DNA from: JBGOUP01 sp041477655
GTDB lineage: Bacteria > Patescibacteriota > UBA1384 > 2-12-FULL-50-11
DNA: 10,785 bases
NCBI GenBank assembly: GCA_041477655.1
Contig: JBGOUP010000026.1
Location: 1 to 10,785, forward strand
Reading direction: 5' to 3'
Shown: positions 1 through 2,637 of the stretch, one piece after another
Layout of the letters: the number at the start of each line of letters is the position of its first letter
How positions within the stretch are numbered: the stretch's first letter is position 1
Program-made: the position numbers and the translations under genes
The notes under the pieces: generated by a model
What the model saw: the letters and a program-made list of their open reading frames with translations, nothing else
Database searches by the model: none
Told to the model about the DNA's origin: nothing

Positions 1-603
1 GTCGAACTGCTGGTGGTTGTTATTGTCCTTAGTGTTCTATTGGCGATAGCTCTGCCGGTTTACAACGGCGCAAGGAACCAAGCTCGTCGGGTCAGCTGTA
101 TCGGCCAGATGAAACAAATCTTCACTGCTGTCAGTCTCTACGCCCACGACAGTGACCAGCGGGTCATTCCATACGCAACCCAGTCGTACGTGATCGACAA
201 CGGCCAGACTCTTGTAGTTGGCCGACCAGAGCTCTGGCGCGACAAGCTGGCCAATTACGGCAAAGATAAGGACATCTTCTGGTGTCCAATGGATCCCAAT
301 AAGGATCCAAAACACAAAAATGGGTTCAAGGCTGAAGACGATCAAATCTGGGATCATCGGGAGTGGTGGACCTCTTATCAAACCAACCCCGGCTACCCGA
401 CCAAAAAGGAGTTGATCGGATCTGACGCTAACTTGAGGCTGGATCTCAACAATGAGTACGTTCTCAAGAACCCGTACTTGTGTGACTCTACTTGGTACGA
501 AAGTAACGACCTCGATTCTCTCGTATCTGGCCACGGCCACAAGGGCAACTATCTGTTTATAGGTGGGAATGTCGCGATCATTCGTAGCGGCACACCCCAT
601 TGA
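1..603 (+). CDS. type IV prepilin-like / pseudopilin protein (5' end outside window)
   Basis: The reading frame is open from base 1 and ends at TGA 601-603, giving 200 visible residues. It opens with VELLVVV followed by a hydrophobic run to about residue 21, then NGARNQARR. This is the body of a class III prepilin signal (family pattern GFTLVELL). The peptidase cleavage site and upstream leader are cut off; the conserved Glu+5 is present. The segment SCIGQMKQIFTAVSLYAHD is typical of pseudopilins of the H-X9-DG group. Near the C-terminus, HGHKGNYLFIGG fits H-X9-GG, so the usual Asp of that signature is replaced by Gly. Expected role from the family: an inner-membrane-anchored subunit of a type IV pilus or type II secretion-like filament, processed by PilD. 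Which machine is unknown, since no assembly genes are visible. Confidence 0.85.
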   Translation, partial: VELLVVVIVLSVLLAIALPVYNGARNQARRVSCIGQMKQIFTAVSLYAHDSDQRVIPYATQSYVIDNGQTLVVGRPELWRDKLANYGKDKDIFWCPMDPNKDPKHKNGFKAEDDQIWDHREWWTSYQTNPGYPTKKELIGSDANLRLDLNNEYVLKNPYLCDSTWYESNDLDSLVSGHGHKGNYLFIGGNVAIIRSGTPH

Positions 604-614
604 TATCGAATCTT

Positions 615-640
615 GGCCCCGACGCAACTGCGTCGGGGCC
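615..640 (+). terminator. GC-rich hairpin after the pilin gene, probable terminator
   Basis: An 11-bp perfect stem GGCCCCGACGC (615-625) / GCGTCGGGGCC (630-640) with a 4-nt loop lies 11 bases after the pilin stop. The downstream tract (ACTTCTATACC) is only moderately T-rich, so termination may be incomplete or the hairpin may mainly protect the 3' end. Confidence 0.6.
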
Positions 641-684
641 ACTTCTATACCTATTCCCTGCTCTATCTATCCCTTTTTCATCCA

Positions 685-712
685 TTGACTAAAATTTGTA
701 TTCACAGACAAT
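685..712 (+). promoter_or_regulatory. putative sigma70 promoter of the first VOC gene
   Basis: TTGACT at 685-690 is followed after 16 bp by GACAAT at 707-712. The start codon at 743 is preceded by an AAAGGAG site at 732-738. The -35 box is good and the -10 box has 4 of 6 consensus bases. Confidence 0.45.
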
Positions 713-742
713 GACATAAATTAGTAAGAAGAAAGGAGTTCA

Positions 743-1123
743 ATGTTTTCAGATCAAAAAGTGTCCCCATTAATTCCCGTCTTGGATTTTGACCGAGCCA
801 AAAAGTTTTACAGCGAGAAGCTGGGCCTAAAAGAAACAGGCGGATTTGACGATGTAGCCATATATCAGTGTGGCGGTGACACTACCATCACCATTTACAA
901 ACGCGCCTCCAATAAAGCCGAACACACCCTGGCTGGTTGGATGACTGACGATTTAGAGGCAACTATGAAAGAACTCCGTGATCGCGGCGTCCAGTTTGAA
1001 GAGTACGACGAACCGGATCTGAAAACGGTCAATGGTGTTTTTAGTTACGGCGCAGTCAAGTCGGCTTGGTTCAAAGATTCGGAGGGTAATATCTTGAGCG
1101 TTAATCAGATGACGCCAGCCTAA
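743..1123 (+). CDS. VOC-superfamily (glyoxalase/bleomycin-resistance fold) protein
   Basis: 126 aa, the usual length for a single-domain pair of beta-alpha-beta-beta-beta modules. The start ATG has an AAAGGAG site four bases upstream. Recognisable family blocks are IPVLDFDRAKKFYSEKLGL (11-29), HTLAGW (61-66), FEEYDEPDLKTV (85-96) and AWFKDSEGNILSV (108-120). It is clearly paralogous to the protein at 5814-6203. Compared with that paralogue, the first likely metal-ligand position is Ser8 instead of His8, whereas His61 and Glu114 are kept, so metal binding may be altered. Family members isomerise, open or sequester small molecules in the cytoplasm; the substrate cannot be told from sequence. 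It stands alone between two hairpins and has its own promoter. Confidence 0.88.
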   Translation: MFSDQKVSPLIPVLDFDRAKKFYSEKLGLKETGGFDDVAIYQCGGDTTITIYKRASNKAEHTLAGWMTDDLEATMKELRDRGVQFEEYDEPDLKTVNGVFSYGAVKSAWFKDSEGNILSVNQMTPA

Positions 1124-1148
1124 AACGGCGACGACGACAATGGCTCTG

Positions 1149-1180
1149 GCCCCGATCAGCTCTCTACGATCGGGGCTTTG
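1149..1180 (+). terminator. hairpin terminator after the first VOC gene
   Basis: A 9-bp perfect stem GCCCCGATC (1149-1157) / GATCGGGGC (1168-1176) with a 10-nt loop is followed by TTTGGCTT. The T-tract is short. It sits 25 bases after the stop codon and just before the next promoter. Confidence 0.6.
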
Positions 1181-1188
1181 GCTTGCCC

Positions 1189-1217
1189 TTGACTAATTGG
1201 TCGGGATATACTATAAT
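1189..1217 (+). promoter_or_regulatory. near-consensus sigma70 promoter
   Basis: TTGACT (1189-1194), a spacer of exactly 17 bp, then TATAAT (1212-1217). This is the best promoter in the window. Transcription would start near 1224, about 27 nt before the ATG at 1251, and it drives only two very small ORFs before a strong terminator. Confidence 0.8.
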
Positions 1218-1250
1218 TACTTTCTCATCAATCGAGACAAGGAGGATTCG

Positions 1251-1391
1251 ATGATTTTTCGTACTTTCAAACCGAAGAGAGGCTACCTGCTAGGTAGTAG
1301 GATATATTTTTTCCCCACCGGTCGGGTCTATACCGGCCTGAAGAGAGTTCGTCCCTCCTGCAGTTGTTGTGGCGGGCGGACCATCGCCTGA
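1251..1391 (+). CDS. 46-aa basic small protein or leader peptide, function unknown
   Basis: The ATG at 1251 is preceded by a perfect AAGGAGG (1239-1245) with 5-nt spacing and lies directly downstream of the near-consensus promoter, which is the main support for translation. The 46-residue product is Arg/Lys-rich, with an aromatic centre (IYFFPTGRVYTG) and a C-terminal SCSCCGG cluster of three cysteines that could bind metal or be redox active. I do not recognise a family. Two small inverted repeats lie inside the frame: CTACCT/AGGTAG at 1283-1297, followed by T6 at 1307-1312, and CCGGT/ACCGG at 1318-1336. It could therefore be a leader peptide over an attenuator-like RNA as easily as a functional protein. 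The second small ORF begins 22 nt after its stop. Confidence 0.5.
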   Translation: MIFRTFKPKRGYLLGSRIYFFPTGRVYTGLKRVRPSCSCCGGRTIA

Positions 1392-1413
1392 ATTTCTTGG
1401 CCAAGGAGGGCTG

Positions 1414-1569
1414 GTGAAATCTCAACCCAGCAAGAGGCTGGAGATTTTACTCATTCCTCTTGCTCTTATCGTTATCGGCGTCTGGCTAACGATCATCGGC
1501 TATAACAGCGCCATGGTTGTTGCATTGGTTGGAATATACCTGTTTTGTAGCATCCTATTTAAATACTGA
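1414..1569 (+). CDS. 51-aa small membrane protein, function unknown
   Basis: GTG start at 1414, chosen because AAGGAGG (1403-1409) lies four bases upstream. An in-frame ATG at 1369 has no such site and overlaps the preceding ORF. The product has a short basic N-terminus (KSQPSKRLE), then two hydrophobic stretches, roughly residues 9-26 and 31-48, separated by GYNSA, and ends SILFKY. This predicts a two-helix hairpin in the membrane. Downstream there is a strong intrinsic terminator overlapping the stop codon, so this ORF and the 46-aa ORF form a tight two-gene unit. No known toxin, transporter or regulator family is recognised; a type I toxin-like or stress-related small membrane protein are both possible but unsupported. 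Confidence 0.6.
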   Translation: MKSQPSKRLEILLIPLALIVIGVWLTIIGYNSAMVVALVGIYLFCSILFKY

Positions 1570-1592
1570 CGGCTTCGGCCGTCTTTTTCTTT
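1568..1592 (+). terminator. strong intrinsic terminator
   Basis: Stem GACGGC (1568-1573), TTCG tetraloop, stem GCCGTC (1578-1583), followed by TTTTTCTTT. It begins inside the stop codon of the 51-aa ORF. On the other strand it could also stop the tRNA transcript, although that side has only a weak U-tract. Confidence 0.88.
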
Positions 1593-1609
1593 AGATTAAT
1601 TCACTAGAT

Positions 1610-1651
1610 GTGGCCAAAACGGCCACGCTGTTCGTTCGCCGGCTGGCGAAC
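1610..1651 (-). other. two adjacent hairpins at the 3' side of the tRNA-Glu region
   Basis: GTGGCC/GGCCAC with a 5-nt loop spans 1610-1626, and GTTCGCC/GGCGAAC with a 4-nt loop spans 1634-1651. Neither has a clear U-tract in the minus direction. They may be the processed end of the tRNA transcript or debris of the repeat array. Confidence 0.5.
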
Positions 1652-1661
1652 TCACAGTGAG
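1651..1661 (-). repeat. short version of the CTCAC palindrome
   Basis: CTCAC-T-GTGAG on the minus strand, immediately following the sequence CACCTTGGTT as the longer palindrome at 1938-1957 does. It looks like a third copy of that palindrome with the loop deleted. Confidence 0.55.
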
Positions 1662-1682
1662 AACCAAGGTGTAGCACGTACG
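1656..1682. repeat. 27-bp direct repeat, copy 1 (copy 2 at 1952-1978)
   Basis: It matches 1952-1978 with one mismatch (A for G in the acceptor-stem part). The repeat covers the tRNA acceptor 3' strand plus the flanking CACCTTGG and the start of the CTCAC palindrome. This shows that the tRNA module was duplicated in tandem. Confidence 0.85.
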
Positions 1683-1781
1683 TGTGAACAATGTCCGGGG
1701 GACATTGTGAACGGGAGTTGCCGACAATGCTAAAATCGTTGGCATTGTTGAGGCAACGAGCGAGAACCCGTGATCTTCAGA
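1672..1781 (-). pseudogene. tRNA-Glu 3'-half remnant interrupted by an 81-nt insert
   Basis: On the minus strand the anticodon 3' stem TCTGA, variable loop AGATC and T-stem start ACGGGTTC (1781-1764) match the 3' half of the outer tRNA at 1968-2002 exactly. The T-loop is then interrupted by an 81-nt insert, after which the acceptor strand resumes (ACGTGCT, then A at 1672), one base different from the other copy. No 5' half is adjacent, so this copy cannot by itself give a tRNA. Confidence 0.7.
1683..1763. repeat. 81-nt structured insert, copy 1, in a T-loop
   Basis: The insert replaces six bases (GGATTT) of the intact copy at 1979-1984. On the plus strand it holds ACAATGTCC-GGG-GGACATTGT, linker GAACGG, then a longer hairpin GTTGCC...GGCAAC with an inner ACAATGC/GCATTGT helix, ending GAGCGA. 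The insert at 1822-1902 has the same length and architecture with compensated base changes in the stems. Confidence 0.8.
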
Positions 1782-1821
1782 ATCGCATTGGCAGGTTGCG
1801 GTCTCAGCGGGAGTCGAACCC
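1764..1821. repeat. 58-bp identical direct repeat, copy 1 (copy 2 at 1985-2042)
   Basis: All 58 bases are identical to 1985-2042. The repeat starts and ends with GAACCC, the complement of the tRNA GGGTTC T-arm motif, and spans from one T-arm to the next. Both outside edges of this copy are exactly where the two 81-nt inserts begin. Confidence 0.95.
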
Positions 1822-1914
1822 TGAACAAAGTCTGGGAGACTTTGTGAACGGTAGGCACGAAAAATGCCACAATTTTTTCAGCATTTTTTAGTGCCGAGCG
1901 ATGATTTCCTGGAT
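1799..1914 (-). pseudogene. tRNA-Glu 3'-half remnant with 81-nt insert before the T-arm
   Basis: Minus strand: TCCAGGAAATC (anticodon 3' stem and variable loop, 1914-1903), an 81-nt insert, then GGGTTCGACTCCC and TGAGACC identical to the intact tRNA-Glu at 2020-2092. The 5' half, about 37 nt, is absent and the first two T-stem bases are replaced by the insert. This copy cannot be a functional tRNA gene. Confidence 0.75.
1822..1902. repeat. 81-nt structured insert, copy 2, at a T-arm
   Basis: Plus strand: ACAAAGTCT-GGG-AGACTTTGT, linker GAACGG, then GGCAC...GTGCC enclosing AAAAATGC/GCATTTTT, ending GAGCGA. Order, stem lengths, GGG loop, linker and end motif match the insert at 1683-1763, while the stem bases differ in a paired way. 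Confidence 0.8.
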
Positions 1915-1937
1915 CTCGTTCATGAATTCACTCGCTC

Positions 1938-1957
1938 CTCACTTCGTTCGTAGTGAG
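1938..1957 (-). repeat. CTCACT palindrome, copy with ACGAACGA loop
   Basis: CTCACT (1957-1952), loop ACGAACGA, AGTGAG (1943-1938). It is homologous to the palindrome at 2114-2137, and the similarity continues past the stem (GAGCG/AAGCG). It marks the start of the second, damaged tandem unit. Confidence 0.75.
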
Positions 1958-1978
1958 AACCAAGGTGTAGCGCGTACG
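1952..1978. repeat. 27-bp direct repeat, copy 2 (copy 1 at 1656-1682)
   Basis: It differs from 1656-1682 at one base. It covers the acceptor 3' strand of the outer tRNA-Glu and its 3' flank. Confidence 0.85.
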
Positions 1979-1984
1979 GGATTT

Positions 1985-2042
1985 GAACCCGTGATCTTCA
2001 GAATCGCATTGGCAGGTTGCGGTCTCAGCGGGAGTCGAACCC
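1985..2042. repeat. 58-bp identical direct repeat, copy 2 (copy 1 at 1764-1821)
   Basis: Identical over 58 bases to 1764-1821. It runs from the T-arm of the outer tRNA-Glu through its anticodon 3' stem and the linker into the acceptor and T-arm of the inner tRNA-Glu. Confidence 0.95.
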
Positions 2043-2092
2043 GCGATTTCCTGGATGAGAACCAGGCGTCCTGACCACTAGACGATGAGACC
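2020..2092 (-). tRNA. tRNA-Glu(CTC)
   Basis: Complete cloverleaf on the minus strand: acceptor GGTCTCA/TGAGACC, 8-9 TC, D-stem GTCT/GGAC with loop AGTGGTCA, anticodon stem CCTGG/CCAGG with loop TTCTCAT (anticodon CTC, reads GAG), variable AAATC, T-arm GCGGG-TTCGACT-CCCGC, discriminator G at 2020. CCA is not encoded. It lies inside the anticodon loop of another tRNA-Glu (halves at 2131-2169 and 1968-2002). It has no convincing promoter of its own, so it is probably transcribed from the promoter at 2184-2212. A flanking helix, 2103-2112 with 2005-2014 (9 of 10 pairs), would close around it in the precursor. Confidence 0.93.
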
Positions 2093-2113
2093 ATGTTAAT
2101 ATTGCCACTGCGC

Positions 2114-2137
2114 TTCTCACTTCGCTCGCAGTGAGAA
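2114..2137 (-). repeat. TTCTCACT palindrome inside the outer tRNA anticodon loop
   Basis: TTCTCACT (2137-2130), loop GCGAGCGA, AGTGAGAA (2121-2114), an 8-bp perfect stem. Its left arm is the anticodon loop of the outer tRNA-Glu, so the hairpin would compete with the tRNA fold. Confidence 0.8.
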
Positions 2138-2183
2138 TCTGATGTCCTAGGCCTCTAGACGAACGCGCCAAAATGCTTCTGAT

Positions 2184-2212
2184 ATTATACCTAAAAACTG
2201 GCCGGGAATCGA
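2184..2212 (-). promoter_or_regulatory. promoter of the tRNA-Glu region
   Basis: On the minus strand a perfect TATAAT (2189-2184) lies 14 bases before the first base of the outer tRNA-Glu (2169). With a 17-bp spacer the -35 hexamer is TCGATT (2212-2207), which is weak. Transcription would begin about 8 nt before the 5' half of the interrupted tRNA, so the whole nested unit would be one transcript. Confidence 0.6.
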
Positions 2213-2221
2213 GCAATCGGG

Positions 2222-2602
2222 TTAAGCGTGCTGGTCTAAGAATTCTCGGGCTTTCGTTACCAGCTCTTTTGGTTTGATCTGGGTTTTATAGAAAAATCCC
2301 TGGACCTGCCCCTTGGCTGCCTCCCTATATTCAGGGTTAGGCATAGCCGTCATCACAAAAACCGGTGTGTTTTGGGTTGATGGTTGACTGCGAAAGATTT
2401 TCAAACTATGCAAGCCCCCCTGACGAGGCAGAAGCAGATCCAAAATAATTATATCAGGGTTATTGAGTAGAGCCTGATCAATGGCGCTCTGACCATCAGC
2501 CGCCTCAAAGACTTCAAAATTATCACTCTGGAAAATTTCTTTGTAGAGTCGGCGCAACTCCTCATCGTCCTCAACGATTAATGCCTTATAGGCACGATCC
2601 AT
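2222..2602 (-). CDS. receiver-domain-only response regulator (CheY/Spo0F-like)
   Basis: 126 aa from ATG 2602. A TTG at 2635 would add 11 residues, but neither start has a strong Shine-Dalgarno site and the receiver fold begins at KALIVEDD. Acidic pocket Glu11-Asp12-Asp13, phospho-acceptor Asp55 in IIILDLLLP, Thr85 in VFVMTAM and Lys106 in FFYKTQ are all present, so it should be phosphorylated normally. There is no output domain, so it must act by protein contact or in a phosphorelay. No histidine kinase is visible. It begins 35 nt after the stop of the cation ATPase and is probably co-transcribed with it. Confidence 0.9.
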   Translation of the reverse strand: MDRAYKALIVEDDEELRRLYKEIFQSDNFEVFEAADGQSAIDQALLNNPDIIILDLLLPRQGGLHSLKIFRSQPSTQNTPVFVMTAMPNPEYREAAKGQVQGFFYKTQIKPKELVTKAREFLDQHA

Positions 2603-2637
2603 AACCCCAGTATACGCTACCAGTCCATAAGTCAATA

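Larger units (their letters stand above)
1968..2169 (-). pseudogene. split/interrupted tRNA-Glu(CTC) enclosing another tRNA-Glu
   Basis: Two separated halves make one good cloverleaf on the minus strand. The 5' half (2169-2131) has acceptor GGCGCGT, TC, D-stem GTCT/GGAC around an AGAGGCCTA loop, anticodon 5' stem TCAGA and loop TTCTCAC (anticodon CTC). The 3' half (2002-1968) has anticodon 3' stem TCTGA, variable AGATC, T-arm ACGGG-TTCAAAT-CCCGT, acceptor ACGCGCT and discriminator A. The acceptor pairs 7/7 (one G-U), and the anticodon stem pairs 5/5. The D-arm resembles the E. coli tRNA-Glu D-arm. Between positions 38 and 39 lie 128 nt containing a palindrome and a complete tRNA-Glu. The insertion is too short, and its content wrong, for a group I intron, so this is either a recently broken gene or an unusual split tRNA. 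No CCA is encoded. Confidence 0.75.

Noticed and set aside
37..642. 201-aa open frame on the minus strand opposite the pilin gene
   Set aside because: It is antisense to a clear prepilin frame, overlaps the terminator hairpin and has no family features.
1283..1312. Intrinsic attenuator inside the 46-aa ORF
   Set aside because: The stem is 6 bp and the T6 tract begins nine bases after it, too far for a normal terminator; kept only as a remark.
1691..1891. 66-aa open frame on the plus strand across the repeat region
   Set aside because: It lies entirely on tRNA fragments and the 81-nt inserts, has no ribosome site, and its sequence is explained by repeats on the other strand.
1683..1902. CRISPR array or integron attC sites
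   Set aside because: Only two units, whose stems differ in sequence, with no constant repeat and unique spacers, and no GTTRRRY/RYYYAAC pair in the right arrangement.
2003..2130. Group I intron in the outer tRNA-Glu
   Set aside because: At 128 nt, of which 73 are a tRNA, it has no room for the P3-P7 core and I see no group I core elements.
2025..2216. 63-aa open frame on the minus strand
   Set aside because: It is a translation of the tRNA-Glu and its promoter region; no protein-like features.
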